Source: a virus. From it: a stretch of 60,203 nucleotides of DNA. Below, piece after piece: positions 47,515 to 56,306 of the stretch (its first letter is position 1; every line of letters starts with the position of its first letter). The stretch lies in IMG/VR virus record IMGVR_UViG_3300044624_002303, positions 1 through 60,203 of that record; one strand, written 5' to 3'. A program made the position numbers and the translations under genes. Under the pieces are notes generated by a model. The model saw nothing but the letters and a program-made list of their open reading frames with translations, was not told the DNA's origin and did not search any database.

Positions 47515-47520
47515 ATTCTA
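47515..47520 (-). promoter_or_regulatory. TANAAT box (TAGAAT)
   Basis: CCTTAGAATTAG on the minus strand 22 nt before GTG 47493. Confidence 0.35.
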
Positions 47521-47524
47521 AGGT

Positions 47525-49051
47525 TTAGTAATCAAGTTGGAGTTTCCCCTTCTTCATAAGACCATTAATCATCCAGACAAGGGCATCTACACAGTCATCA
47601 TGACTACTAACACCAAAGTTAGTCAGTTCTTCAAACATCGCGGTAAAGTTGCGATAGCGATTGAAGATGATCTTACGGTCCTCAAAAAGTCCCATACAAC
47701 CACGGAAGCGTGCCAATTTGTCTGCACGGAATCCTTTGACGGGATGCCAATTCAAGTTGTAAAGACTTTCGTTGTTTAAACACACACGCTTAAAGTCGGC
47801 TTCAAGAGAAGCCTGGTACTGCACGGCTTCTGAGTAAATGTCACACGTGGAGTAGGTCGGAAAATAATTACCGCTTTCATCGCAGCCAAGTATCGACCAA
47901 TCATTAAGCAATTCTTTAAGAGCATCTAGTTTTTCTAGGTTGCCCATCACACGCAAGCGGCGGTAATCAATGACGTGAATCTGATCTCCGATGCGTCCAC
48001 CAAGTACCATGACAGTATAGTCATTCTTTTCTTTCGTACCAGCGGATAAGTCAACCCCCACAGCAAGCGTGTCGAACTCTGTTGCAATCTCCGCTTTAAC
48101 GATCAGCTCTGGAGCCAACGACAATTCATTTTGCCTGATGACTTGATTCATGTACTGGAACGAAAAAGCAATAGGTGCTTGTCGTTTCTTTTCCTTCAAA
48201 TAATCCAATGACCACATTTCTGGCCAATAAGACTGCTCATCCCCAGACTTAGGATCTTGCAAGATTGCGGACAACACAATTTGCAACCAGTTGTTTTGTG
48301 TATTAAAGGTTGTGGAATGAATGTCATCATGTCTGAAGCGGGTACCAAGGCAGATAGCCCGTGCCCCTTCAAACATGGTGGGCGCAATCACCGCATTCCA
48401 GTTGTCCTGCATCTGTTTACGGATGTCAGGGTTGGAGATGTCCGCCGCTGATTTAATGGCGTCATCAATGATAACAAGGTGTGAACGCTTGGAGGTCACC
48501 GAACCTTTAAGGCCTGCTGCGCAGAGCGTGAATTGTTCTTCACCCGTGGTATCAATGCCCGCGAACTTATGGTCAATCGACCAGTACTCATTACTGGTGA
48601 CGTTCTTAAGAAGGCGTACTGTTGGGAATACTTCTTGGTATCGTTTGCTTTCAATGATGCGTTTGATGGTTGCCGACTTGGAACGTGCGATATCAACCGT
48701 GTAAGACAAGTAGAGGATCTGTAGCGGCTTCTTGGCTTGTGTGTGGATACCAATGGCCCAGGCAGTAAACAGACCAAGGACCGTGCTTTTGGCGGAGCCC
48801 CTGGGCGCCAGTAGATCGACGTTAGGTCCAGCAATCTTCAAGAGACAAGTGCTGTCCTGATCGGTTACAAAGTGACGATGCCACTCCTTGTGGTGTTGAG
48901 CAGGAGGTTTATCAGCTACATACTCACAAAAGAAACCAAAATCTTCCCTTGCTTTCTGAAGAGATTCAAGGTTTCGTGGAATACGAATTTGTTGCTTGCG
49001 TGCAGCAGCTTGTGCGTTACGACGGTAGGCAAGATGCTGGTACGCAGGCAC
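47525..49051 (-). CDS. terL: terminase large subunit
   Basis: 508 residues. The ATPase domain has LLAPRGSAKST (Walker A, near residue 83), LVIIDDAIK (Walker B) and a downstream coupling region. The nuclease domain has VGVDLSAG (first Asp) and SSHDDCVDALVW (catalytic Asp pair). It cuts and packages phage DNA through the portal. GTG start; no Shine-Dalgarno sequence. Confidence 0.93.
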   Translation of the reverse strand: MPAYQHLAYRRNAQAAARKQQIRIPRNLESLQKAREDFGFFCEYVADKPPAQHHKEWHRHFVTDQDSTCLLKIAGPNVDLLAPRGSAKSTVLGLFTAWAIGIHTQAKKPLQILYLSYTVDIARSKSATIKRIIESKRYQEVFPTVRLLKNVTSNEYWSIDHKFAGIDTTGEEQFTLCAAGLKGSVTSKRSHLVIIDDAIKSAADISNPDIRKQMQDNWNAVIAPTMFEGARAICLGTRFRHDDIHSTTFNTQNNWLQIVLSAILQDPKSGDEQSYWPEMWSLDYLKEKKRQAPIAFSFQYMNQVIRQNELSLAPELIVKAEIATEFDTLAVGVDLSAGTKEKNDYTVMVLGGRIGDQIHVIDYRRLRVMGNLEKLDALKELLNDWSILGCDESGNYFPTYSTCDIYSEAVQYQASLEADFKRVCLNNESLYNLNWHPVKGFRADKLARFRGCMGLFEDRKIIFNRYRNFTAMFEELTNFGVSSHDDCVDALVWMINGLMKKGKLQLDY

Positions 49052-49086
49052 TGTAGGTATCGTTCAGTGTATTACTGAATACTACC

Positions 49087-49251
49087 CTATTTGTTATCGT
49101 CTTTGTTTCTTTTGCTTGCTTGATATTTACGTGCTTTATCTAGGGCTGCTTTTCTTTTCTCTTTATCCGACATCTCACTTCCGTCTTCGTTCTTGGCTTC
49201 TTTTTTCTTGAAATGCTCCAAGAGTTCAGGCGGCATTTTATTTTTGTTCAT
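49087..49251 (-). CDS. 54-aa basic helical protein
   Basis: Begins MNKNKMPPELLEHFKKKEAKNED, Lys-rich, coiled coil; overlaps the upstream stop by 14 nt. No family recognised. Position beside terminase suggests a packaging accessory (inference). Confidence 0.55.
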   Translation of the reverse strand: MNKNKMPPELLEHFKKKEAKNEDGSEMSDKEKRKAALDKARKYQASKRNKDDNK

Positions 49252-49435
49252 TCTGTTTCTTCTGCATTAATGCATTCATAACTTCTTGGCCTTGTGCAAC
49301 ATTCTGCGCAAGGGCAGTTGGACGAGTGACAGCAGCCCCTGACTCTCGATTTTTTTGGAGTTGACGAGCAACTTCAAACAAACGTCCGGCAATATCTTCA
49401 CCGAAAACAGGAGGTTGCGGAGGTGGCTTTTGCAT
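49238..49435 (-). CDS. small hypothetical protein
   Basis: 65 residues, Pro-rich start (MQKPPPQPPVF) and helical Gln/Arg-rich remainder. Between the possible small terminase and terL. No family recognised. Confidence 0.55.
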   Translation of the reverse strand: MQKPPPQPPVFGEDIAGRLFEVARQLQKNRESGAAVTRPTALAQNVAQGQEVMNALMQKKQNEQK

Positions 49436-49453
49436 AGGTCTAGTCTAATTTAT

Positions 49454-50038
49454 TTATTCTTCCATTTGCATATGAGACCATACGCTCATCGATGCTTCTT
49501 CCAGGGGAACTTCAATAGGGTCGTCTTTGAAGATGGTCAGTAACTCACGTATGGCGCGGTCAGCACCAGCCATTAGCAAGCCCTTGCGATCTTTGTTGCC
49601 CGTAAACAGATCAATCTGGGCGATGGTGCCACGGAGTTCTTTTTGCATGCTGGCGATCCTTGCAACGCCAGAATCACGTTTGACAACACTGTTATCAATG
49701 TCTTCTCGAAGCTTGCGGATGTCCTCCTGCATAGCTTCAATTTCATTGATCAAAACCTTGCGGTGATCAGGCTTTGGATAGTTGTGTTGGAGCCAGAGAT
49801 CACAGCCTGTGATGCATCCGTTATAACGCAAGAAGCGAGCATACAGATAACATTCGATTACCGAGAAGTTCTCCGCACAGAATGCCCTATATGCTTGCTC
49901 TGTTGGTGCGTCTAGATTATCGACCCACTGGTCGAAGATCTCAATATCGATATGCTCTTTGGGACTGAGCGTAATCCCTTGCCTCGTCGCTTTCGCTGAA
50001 GCCCTGGGCTTGAGCTGCAGACTTTCTTTGTTCTTCAC
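49454..50038 (-). CDS. possible small terminase subunit
   Basis: 194 residues from GTG 50038 (TTG 50050 also possible). A helical domain (APTEQAYRAFCAENFSVIECYLYARFLRYN) is followed by a coiled coil (EIEAMQEDIRKLREDIDN), the usual order in TerS: DNA-binding part, then oligomerisation. Position upstream of terL supports it. No clear HTH signature, so the call is tentative. Confidence 0.5.
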   Translation of the reverse strand: MKNKESLQLKPRASAKATRQGITLSPKEHIDIEIFDQWVDNLDAPTEQAYRAFCAENFSVIECYLYARFLRYNGCITGCDLWLQHNYPKPDHRKVLINEIEAMQEDIRKLREDIDNSVVKRDSGVARIASMQKELRGTIAQIDLFTGNKDRKGLLMAGADRAIRELLTIFKDDPIEVPLEEASMSVWSHMQMEE

Positions 50039-50225
50039 CTGAGGTTCCAATAGAGAGACGTTCTTGTGTGCCGGCTTCTTTCATCTTCTCTTTGGAAGAA
50101 CCAACGGAAACGTCCTGGAAGATTTTAACGGCAGACGCAGCTTTACGTGCTTTGTCCTCATCAAACAACAAATCATAAGAATTTAAATCCTTATTATCGT
50201 CGTAATAAAAATCTTCGTCGTTCAT
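49941..50225 (-). CDS. hypothetical acidic protein
   Basis: 94 residues: acidic N-terminus (MNDEDFYYDDNKDLNSYD) and Ala/Ser/Gln-rich remainder, probably disordered. Overlaps the next gene by 98 nt. I recall similar short proteins before cyanophage terminases. Confidence 0.55.
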   Translation of the reverse strand: MNDEDFYYDDNKDLNSYDLLFDEDKARKAASAVKIFQDVSVGSSKEKMKEAGTQERLSIGTSGEEQRKSAAQAQGFSESDEARDYAQSQRAYRY

Positions 50226-50392
50226 GGCCGTTCCGTTTCCTTGATGTCTTCTTTGACATCAGTTTCTTCTTTATTCAGTTTATCTGAAGGTTGCTCTTTG
50301 TTAAGGCGGCTTTTGGCGTATTTATACGCAACATCTGCCGCCTGGCGATAACGACCCAGTTCTGCGGAAGTATCGGCAGAAGAGTCCTGCAT
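50222..50392 (-). CDS. 56-aa hydrophilic protein
   Basis: Begins MQDSSADTSAELGRYRQAADVAYKYA; ends TERP. Start 2 nt after the preceding stop; its own stop overlaps the next ATG (ATGA). Highly charged. No family recognised. Confidence 0.55.
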   Translation of the reverse strand: MQDSSADTSAELGRYRQAADVAYKYAKSRLNKEQPSDKLNKEETDVKEDIKETERP

Positions 50393-50393
50393 C

Positions 50394-50666
50394 TTAGAAG
50401 TTGCCCATCATGCTGGCAAGGCCGCCAGCAAAGGTATCACGTTGACGTGCACGGTTAGACTGAGCAGCCTGACGCATCTTGGAACCTTCAAGGCGGCCAA
50501 TGAGGGATTCAAAATCCTGCAGCTCCGCAGCCGACATACCGCCGCCGTACTGGCGAGAAAGATTAGCGTCTACGAGCTGCTGTGCTTCAGCATCAGACAT
50601 GCCATCAGCCATGAGCTGAGCTTTGGTCCGAGTATTACGGGCAGGGGTGCTAGTGGAAAAAGACAT
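50394..50666 (-). CDS. hypothetical protein
   Basis: 90 residues, Gln/Ala/Arg-rich, helical, ending MMGNF. First gene of an operon with TAAAAT (complement 50693-50698) 27 nt upstream. No family recognised. Confidence 0.6.
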   Translation of the reverse strand: MSFSTSTPARNTRTKAQLMADGMSDAEAQQLVDANLSRQYGGGMSAAELQDFESLIGRLEGSKMRQAAQSNRARQRDTFAGGLASMMGNF

Positions 50667-50692
50667 TTACTCAAAAGTTTGACTCTACAAGT

Positions 50693-50698
50693 ATTTTA
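50693..50698 (-). promoter_or_regulatory. TANAAT box (TAAAAT)
   Basis: TACTAAAATACTTG on the minus strand 27 nt before the ATG at 50666. Confidence 0.4.
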
Positions 50699-50709
50699 GT
50701 ATATTCAAT

Positions 50710-51456
50710 TTAGAAATTGAACATACTCGTAACGTTGCGAACCATTTCCGTTCCTCTTTCAATGTTGGCAATATTTTTATAGCCAGCGTTAACGATAGCC
50801 TGCAAGTCTAATTTACCTTTTGACTCAGCTTGTATTTCTGGAATACGATTATCGACTTCATACTTTAATCGCTCTGTAGCACCAGCTTGACGGATTCGTT
50901 CAACATTTTCAAGACCTTCGTTTTGAAGCCTAGCCTGGAGAGTTTCACCAAACAGATCATATTCTGAGTATGGAATCTGGCTCTCGCCAAAAACATCTCC
51001 GTAGCCTGCATCTGTAGTAGTAGTAGTAGTAGTCGTATCAGGTGTGCCTATTGCAGTAGGAGCAGCAGGAATAAAAAGATTCTTGGCACCGGTAGCAAGC
51101 TTAAAATCTTTATTCTCGGCTCGGTTTTGAATCTGTTGAAGAGTCAGGCCTTTATCTAAAAGCTTTTGTACTTCTCCCGCATTTAATTTATTACCGATCT
51201 GTACGCCGGCAATAGAACTACCTGCTTTTTTATTGTTATCACTACTAGATCTAGAAGTGCTTGAACTAGACGTAGTAGGACTACTAGGTGGAGCAACTCT
51301 AGCGACTATATTTTGAGCTGCAGAAGCGCTAACACTTGTTTTATTTTCAATCCTATTTTGGATTTGAGCAGCAGACTTTCCTTGGTCTGCCATTCGCTGA
51401 GCTATTTGCTTGGCTTCCTGTCTAGCTTCTTGTTTAGCTGCTTGTTTTTTACTCAT
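50710..51456 (-). CDS. helical protein with duplicated IQNR-ENK motif
   Basis: 248 residues. N-terminal Gln/Lys/Arg coiled coil, two similar segments (AAQIQNRIENK near residue 30 and LQQIQNRAENK near residue 102) suggesting internal duplication, a Ser-rich linker and an eight-Thr run encoded by a short trinucleotide repeat (around 51014-51035). Probably virion or assembly protein; no family recognised. Confidence 0.6.
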   Translation of the reverse strand: MSKKQAAKQEARQEAKQIAQRMADQGKSAAQIQNRIENKTSVSASAAQNIVARVAPPSSPTTSSSSTSRSSSDNNKKAGSSIAGVQIGNKLNAGEVQKLLDKGLTLQQIQNRAENKDFKLATGAKNLFIPAAPTAIGTPDTTTTTTTTDAGYGDVFGESQIPYSEYDLFGETLQARLQNEGLENVERIRQAGATERLKYEVDNRIPEIQAESKGKLDLQAIVNAGYKNIANIERGTEMVRNVTSMFNF

Positions 51457-51509
51457 GGCATTTTTATTCTCTTTAATAAAGTCTAATGCGTGGTCATGTT
51501 AACAATAAA

Positions 51510-52103
51510 TTAAATACTAGACATGCTGGAAGAAATATTGATATTACTAGAAAGCACACCTTTTAGATCACTGGCCATACGCTTGAAGCGTTCAGGGTCA
51601 AAAGTGACCATGCCACGCTGAAGATTGCCTTGTGCATCCCTTTGCATGTTGCCATACATAGACTGCCATTCGCGATCAGCCTGTGTCATGATTTTATTTG
51701 GATTACGCAAAGCAATCTGTTCATTCAACAAAGATTGGAAAGCGTATGGATCCCTTACGTTTAAAGATCTTGCATAGTCAGTTGCTTGATCCCAATCCGC
51801 CTGATCAATATCACGTCCTAGTAAACTCTGGAAAGCAGAAGAAGCAATTGGTTTAAATTTTTCATAGTCTACAGGGCGAGCCATGAGCTTGCCCATCAAG
51901 CGGTCAGGCCGGAAATTTGTATAACCGCGTTGACTTGCTAGATATGAAATGGCATCACTTGGGCTTTGCTCAAAAAGAGACTTAGCAGTAGCACGAATAC
52001 CTTTCCTTTCTTTACCAGAAAGCCTTGCCGCTTTTGCAGGGTAGTCTTCAAACATCGACATCGATGTATGATGACCTTCACTCGGCTCAGTACCAAAAGC
52101 CAT
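51510..52103 (-). CDS. helical virion-region protein
   Basis: 197 residues. KRKGIRATAKSLFEQS and repeated YAR/LNEQ helices; many Asp/Gln. TAAAAT (complement 52127-52132) precedes its ATG by 24 nt. No recognised domain; likely internal virion protein from position. Confidence 0.58.
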   Translation of the reverse strand: MAFGTEPSEGHHTSMSMFEDYPAKAARLSGKERKGIRATAKSLFEQSPSDAISYLASQRGYTNFRPDRLMGKLMARPVDYEKFKPIASSAFQSLLGRDIDQADWDQATDYARSLNVRDPYAFQSLLNEQIALRNPNKIMTQADREWQSMYGNMQRDAQGNLQRGMVTFDPERFKRMASDLKGVLSSNINISSSMSSI

Positions 52104-52126
52104 ATTATCTAGAACGAGTTATTTTT

Positions 52127-52132
52127 ATTTTA
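52127..52132 (-). promoter_or_regulatory. TANAAT box (TAAAAT)
   Basis: GGTTTAAAATAAAAATAAC on the minus strand 24 nt before ATG 52103. Confidence 0.4.
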
Positions 52133-52144
52133 AACCAGGGAATA

Positions 52145-52582
52145 TCAACGGAATCTAGATGCCATTGCGGTTAAGTACGGATCAAGACCATATTTTCCAG
52201 ACAACATGAATGCTTGACGGAAGTCTTGTCCTTGGTTCTGCTGGGAAGTTGGACTTTGCATGAAATAATGCCCCTCACGCAGCGCTGCCATTTGATTGGC
52301 TTTATCTCGATCTTGGGAATAAAGATCAAAGCCCCATCCCCTCACAATATTTTTATTTGCTTCTTCTCGCGCTTTATCTGCAGACGTCTGGCCCATCACA
52401 TTGCCGATGATCCCAGACAAGCCTTGAATACCTGCAGATGCTGCCATCCACGGTCCTAATGCCATTGATCCTGCTCCTGTTGCTGCTGAAGTGGTTGCCG
52501 CCGAACCAGCGGCTGACATTGGTGCGCCGGCCCCGAAAATATCAGGGAAAAACTGACTAATTGAACCTGTGCTTCCTGCCAT
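52145..52582 (-). CDS. Ala/Gly-rich membrane-active-type protein
   Basis: 145 residues; residues 20-70 are Ala/Ser/Gly/Met-rich and hydrophobic (GAGAPMSAAGSAATTSAATGAGSM). One of several such proteins in the 52-55 kb block. May take part in DNA ejection by inserting into the host envelope (inference). Confidence 0.55.
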   Translation of the reverse strand: MAGSTGSISQFFPDIFGAGAPMSAAGSAATTSAATGAGSMALGPWMAASAGIQGLSGIIGNVMGQTSADKAREEANKNIVRGWGFDLYSQDRDKANQMAALREGHYFMQSPTSQQNQGQDFRQAFMLSGKYGLDPYLTAMASRFR

Positions 52583-52590
52583 ATTTTATT

Positions 52591-53058
52591 TTACCGGACA
52601 AAACCATAGTAGTTAGGTCTAGTACCGCCACGGGGCTGTAATTCCATGGCGCGACCTGCAAATGCAACTTGCTCGGGAGTGTAACGCTGTCCCTGTGAAA
52701 AAGCTGCAGGAATGCCCTTGATGGCATCTACAAATGAGCCAATGGCTACATTGCGTATGCCCATTTCGTTTGCTTTTTGTGCAGCGCGTTCTTGATAGGC
52801 TAAAGCTTTATCAAACATTGCTTCAGATCGACGAGCAGATTCTGCATCACGCAAATTAAGCATTCCGCCCATTACAGCAAAACCACGAAGATCTTCCGGC
52901 AAGCTTGAAAGTGCAGGGTTAGAAGCAAAACCAATCAACTCAGATATGTAACTATTGCCAGCAAGAGGCATTGTCCCAGGGGTTTGTTCCCCACCAAAAC
53001 GCATTTGATCCCAGACTGGACCACTGCTAAAGGGTTGGCCTTTTACAAAAGAGGTCAT
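52591..53058 (-). CDS. virion-region helical protein
   Basis: 155 residues, beginning MTSFVKGQPFSSGPVWDQMRFGG. Mixed helical with Ala-rich segments; stop lies 8 nt before the 52582 ATG. No family recognised. Confidence 0.55.
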   Translation of the reverse strand: MTSFVKGQPFSSGPVWDQMRFGGEQTPGTMPLAGNSYISELIGFASNPALSSLPEDLRGFAVMGGMLNLRDAESARRSEAMFDKALAYQERAAQKANEMGIRNVAIGSFVDAIKGIPAAFSQGQRYTPEQVAFAGRAMELQPRGGTRPNYYGFVR

Positions 53059-53064
53059 TAGTGA

Positions 53065-53934
53065 TTACCCGAAACGAATCTGAGGAGCTTGCATCACAGA
53101 GCCCGCATACGGATTGTTCTGCAATGCGGTATTAGTAAGTTGAGCAACATTCTGCTGTGCGCCAAGAGCCAGAGAACCAGCCGTTGCAAGTACGCCTTGT
53201 TGCATATAGCCTTGGTTCTGGGTATTCATCAATGCTTGTTGACGAACCAAGTCAGCGTTCTTGAGTTTGTTAATTAAAGGAATATTACGTTGGAGGTTGA
53301 GATATTCTTGATCGGAATATGCTTTGCTCAGATCTGTAAGACTACTGGTATACACACCCATGTTGTCACGGTATTGTGTAGTGCCAAGTTCAGCAAGCTG
53401 TTTATTGATCGCCATCTGGGTGCTAAACTCACCCTCCTTGCCCTTAGTGGGCTTACCTGTTGCTGATTGATACGCCGAAGAAGCGGCTGATGAAGTGATG
53501 CCAGGGAGAATAGCGCCTAGACCCATAAGGCCCAGGCCGATAGCGCTACCAACAACACCGCCTTTACCAATCATTGCCTGTCCCGTACGACCAAGCATGG
53601 CCGCACCACCTGCGGATAAAGCAGCAGGGGCAAGCGCTCCTAAAGCACCAAGGGGACGGCCTGCTTCAATTTCTTGGAGAGTCTCACCAACTGCTGGCAT
53701 TACACCAACAGCAAGAGCTCCGGCCGGTAAAGCGTATTTACCGTAACGTCCAAGAAATTGTTGTGCGGCATCTGCACCCTGCTTTAAGCCTGCTTTGCCT
53801 TGCTCAAGCATTTGTGCGCCGCGCTGACGGTAGCCTGGACCGGGAGCTGATCCCATTACTTCACGCACGTCCCCAGTAGCTGGATCGCCTTCGTAGGTCT
53901 TGCCAGTCGTCGGATCGGTAAAAATACGTGCCAT
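53065..53934 (-). CDS. Gly/Ala-rich hydrophobic virion protein
   Basis: 289 residues. Begins MARIFTDPTTGKTYEGDPATG, then residues 60-150 form two hydrophobic Gly/Ala segments (GALAVGVMPAVGETL..., AAMLGRTGQAMIGKGGVVGSAIGLG). Helical Gln-rich C-terminus. TAGAAT (complement 53960-53965) upstream. A pore-forming ejection protein is a reasonable inference. Confidence 0.6.
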   Translation of the reverse strand: MARIFTDPTTGKTYEGDPATGDVREVMGSAPGPGYRQRGAQMLEQGKAGLKQGADAAQQFLGRYGKYALPAGALAVGVMPAVGETLQEIEAGRPLGALGALAPAALSAGGAAMLGRTGQAMIGKGGVVGSAIGLGLMGLGAILPGITSSAASSAYQSATGKPTKGKEGEFSTQMAINKQLAELGTTQYRDNMGVYTSSLTDLSKAYSDQEYLNLQRNIPLINKLKNADLVRQQALMNTQNQGYMQQGVLATAGSLALGAQQNVAQLTNTALQNNPYAGSVMQAPQIRFG

Positions 53935-53959
53935 TTATTTAATTACCTTTATAAAATAA

Positions 53960-53965
53960 ATTCTA
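53960..53965 (-). promoter_or_regulatory. TANAAT box (TAGAAT)
   Basis: GTGATAGAATTTATTTTATAAAGG on the minus strand 26 nt before ATG 53934; a second AT-rich TATAAA lies between. Confidence 0.35.
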
Positions 53966-54928
53966 TCACTGCATTATTTCATACTGACCAACGGTCGGTA
54001 ATTTTTGCTCGGTTGCTTTTGCGGCAAGTGCAGCATTAGCTAAGTTACCAGCAATAATGCCAGCACCCGTACCCAACGCAGCACCACCTAAACCACGCCT
54101 GAAGGAACCTCCCAGCTTGGGAGCAGTACGTATCGCGGTTGCAGCACCGGCGATACCACCAACAGCCGCAGTAACAGATGGAATAGTGATTGGATAACCA
54201 AGCATGCGAGCCTCTGGTACCCCCTCAAGATTTTCAGGTGTTGCTTTAATAAGGCCAAGAAATCCTTTGTCTTGATAGTAATTACGTAGATAATTACCGT
54301 AACGTTCAGGTGTTAAGGAAGGAATATCTTTTTGTGCTTCTTCATAAGCAAGGGGACGTCCAGTACGGCCAAGGAAGAAACGCTCAAATAGTTCAGGAAC
54401 AGGTTGCGTTGTTTCCCTGCGATCCTCTGATCCTTCCGCTGCATAAGCCTGGGCAAAACCCTTTGGCCTGAACATCTCACCAGGATTCAAGATGTTGTAA
54501 GCGCCAGCAACGGCTGTAACGGGGACGGCAATACTGGCGGTGATAAGACCTGTCTTTGTAGGCCCCAGGGCTTCGTATGCTTTCTCTCCAAGGGCAGTCT
54601 TGGCGCCTGCCTCAAGAATGGCTAGTGGGTGGTTGTAACGCCAATAGATGCCACGTGTGCCGTCATTAGTGAGGTCCGTCATCAGACGGGTGGCAAAAGC
54701 AGCGGTTGCCTCGACGGGTGTCTCTTTAAAAGAAACGCCTAATTTTTCTAGGTTTTGATGGTACTGCTGTCGAGTGATGTTTTTAATGCCAGGTGCTTCT
54801 TTAAGAATCGTTGGATTACGTTCCCCTTGAAGGTATGCAAGACGACTAGCTTCAGCACTTTTGCTTGCACCTGTAGCTAGCTTTTGCTTTACCTCACCTA
54901 CTTGATTGAGAAGTTGTTGAAAGCCCAT
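53966..54928 (-). CDS. hydrophobic Ala/Gly-rich virion protein
   Basis: 320 residues from ATG 54928 (MGFQQLLNQVGEVKQKLATG). Central polar segment with GSEDRRETTQPVPELFERFFLGRTGRPLAYEEA and YITIPSVTAAVGGIAGAATAIR in a Gly/Ala-rich C-terminal third. I recall related internal proteins in cyanophages (YxxHPLAI, FERFFLGRxGRPL). Candidate ejection protein. Confidence 0.6.
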   Translation of the reverse strand: MGFQQLLNQVGEVKQKLATGASKSAEASRLAYLQGERNPTILKEAPGIKNITRQQYHQNLEKLGVSFKETPVEATAAFATRLMTDLTNDGTRGIYWRYNHPLAILEAGAKTALGEKAYEALGPTKTGLITASIAVPVTAVAGAYNILNPGEMFRPKGFAQAYAAEGSEDRRETTQPVPELFERFFLGRTGRPLAYEEAQKDIPSLTPERYGNYLRNYYQDKGFLGLIKATPENLEGVPEARMLGYPITIPSVTAAVGGIAGAATAIRTAPKLGGSFRRGLGGAALGTGAGIIAGNLANAALAAKATEQKLPTVGQYEIMQ

Positions 54929-55476
54929 CACCCTGCACCTCCTAGCGTTTGCCGAATCAACGCTTGATCTTCAGGACTCAAGTACTGCTGCCAACCACCA
55001 CGTTGATTTAACAACTGTTGGAAATCCTGTGGATCTGGTAAACCAGCCATCTGGAAGTTGGTACCTTCAGACAAAAGCTGAGGTGTTTGCAGGTGATTAA
55101 CTAACGCGCGTTGTTCAACTTGTTGTGCAATCTGCTGTGGTTGTCCTGTTCCATAGATAAGTGGAGAGGTTACATAGCCGGCACCAATAGACGCAGCAAT
55201 GTTGAGTGGCGTCTCAAAACGGTGAGTTCCTTGTACAACCGTTTCTTCTCCTGTATCTAAATTTCTTGTCCTAATAGGTTTGTACGCATTAGGCCGGAGC
55301 GCACGCAAACCACCTAAAGCAATAACATCTGCTCCAACGTCTACAGCACCAGAGGCAAGTGCTTGCAGGGGAGTGGCGCCACTAAGTAAAGACAGTCCGG
55401 TCGCAAGGCCGCCACTCATAAGGGCCGGTTTAGCGACATCTTTTAATAGTTGTGCAAAACCTGCCGCAGACGCCAT
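54928..55476 (-). CDS. Gly/Ala-rich hydrophobic virion protein
   Basis: 182 residues; residues 5-60 hydrophobic (GFAQLLKDVAKPALMSGGLATGLSLLSGATPLQALASG), C-terminal Gln/Gly/Pro tail. Stop overlaps the next start (TGATG). TATAAT (complement 55494-55499) 18 nt upstream of ATG. Similar design to 53065 and 53966 proteins. Confidence 0.6.
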   Translation of the reverse strand: MASAAGFAQLLKDVAKPALMSGGLATGLSLLSGATPLQALASGAVDVGADVIALGGLRALRPNAYKPIRTRNLDTGEETVVQGTHRFETPLNIAASIGAGYVTSPLIYGTGQPQQIAQQVEQRALVNHLQTPQLLSEGTNFQMAGLPDPQDFQQLLNQRGGWQQYLSPEDQALIRQTLGGAG

Positions 55477-55493
55477 GGTATTGTTTTTCTTTT

Positions 55494-55499
55494 ATTATA
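55494..55499 (-). promoter_or_regulatory. TANAAT box (TATAAT)
   Basis: TCTATAATAAAAG on the minus strand 18 nt before ATG 55476. Confidence 0.45.
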
Positions 55500-55510
55500 G
55501 ATGGCCTGAT

Positions 55511-56086
55511 TTAAGCCTTCTTAACGTCTTCATTATTACGTTTAAAGATTTCTGCTTTATCTTCTGGCGTACTAGACATTAGCTGAGCAACAGACTTATC
55601 GCCTTCTGCTTCTTTCAATGCACGCTGCTCTGCTGCTGCCATCATGTAACCCTTGGGATCTGGGTTATTGACACGTGGCATTGGATTGGAAGCACGCTTC
55701 TCTGGCTTGACGGTTGGGCTAATGCGATAAGCTTCGACCCAGATGGGAGAAAAACCTGGCTGATCTTCTGGACGCAACGCAGTATTAGGCCTGCCTTCCT
55801 CAAAGTTGTAGCCTTCTTTACGTGTGAAGCGACCAATATTAGCAAACACTTCGTATTCTTCTGGTGAATTACCAACGAAGTTAAGACCTGGGTTCAGTTG
55901 TAACTTACGTGTTTGTACGCGACGCAATAGGTCATCTTCTGTAAAGCGGCTTGGCATCCATGGTGCTTTGCCTGTAGATGGCTTTGATGAAAATGAATCA
56001 TCAAAATCAACTTTACGTTTTACCAGGAAAGGATCCTTGGTGAAGTCAATATAACGATCTAGTGCCAGGCGATGATCTTTTGCCAT
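55511..56086 (-). CDS. hypothetical virion-region protein
   Basis: 191 residues, charged, beta-rich middle, helical C-terminus; FTRKEGYNFEEGRPNTAL and PGFSPIWVEAYRISP stand out. No family recognised. Coupled to the 72-residue ORF. Confidence 0.55.
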   Translation of the reverse strand: MAKDHRLALDRYIDFTKDPFLVKRKVDFDDSFSSKPSTGKAPWMPSRFTEDDLLRRVQTRKLQLNPGLNFVGNSPEEYEVFANIGRFTRKEGYNFEEGRPNTALRPEDQPGFSPIWVEAYRISPTVKPEKRASNPMPRVNNPDPKGYMMAAAEQRALKEAEGDKSVAQLMSSTPEDKAEIFKRNNEDVKKA

Positions 56087-56304
56087 TACTTCTTATCTTT
56101 TTTCTTTTTTAATCCTACCAACGTTTGACGCAAGCGTGCTTGTTTAACAGTTTTGTCATCGTAGTCATCTGGGTTAGAAAGGACATTTTCCTGCAGTTGA
56201 GCAGTGGTAATGCCTTTGCGTTTTGCTTTAGCAGTGAAGGCACCCTCCTTCATCTCCATGCCTTGAATCCATTTTTTGTCTTTCTTTTTCTTTTGTTCAG
56301 CCAT
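56086..56304 (-). CDS. Lys-rich small protein
   Basis: 72 residues. Between Lys-rich ends (KKKKDKKW, LKKKKDKK) lies GMEMKEGAFTAKAKRKGITTAQLQENVLSNPDDYDDKTVKQARLRQTLVGL, a motif type (EGAFTAKAKRxG ... NPxDYxxxTVxQA) that I recall from phage and algal-virus proteins of unknown function. Likely nucleic-acid binding given the charge. Confidence 0.62.
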   Translation of the reverse strand: MAEQKKKKDKKWIQGMEMKEGAFTAKAKRKGITTAQLQENVLSNPDDYDDKTVKQARLRQTLVGLKKKKDKK

Positions 56305-56306
56305 AA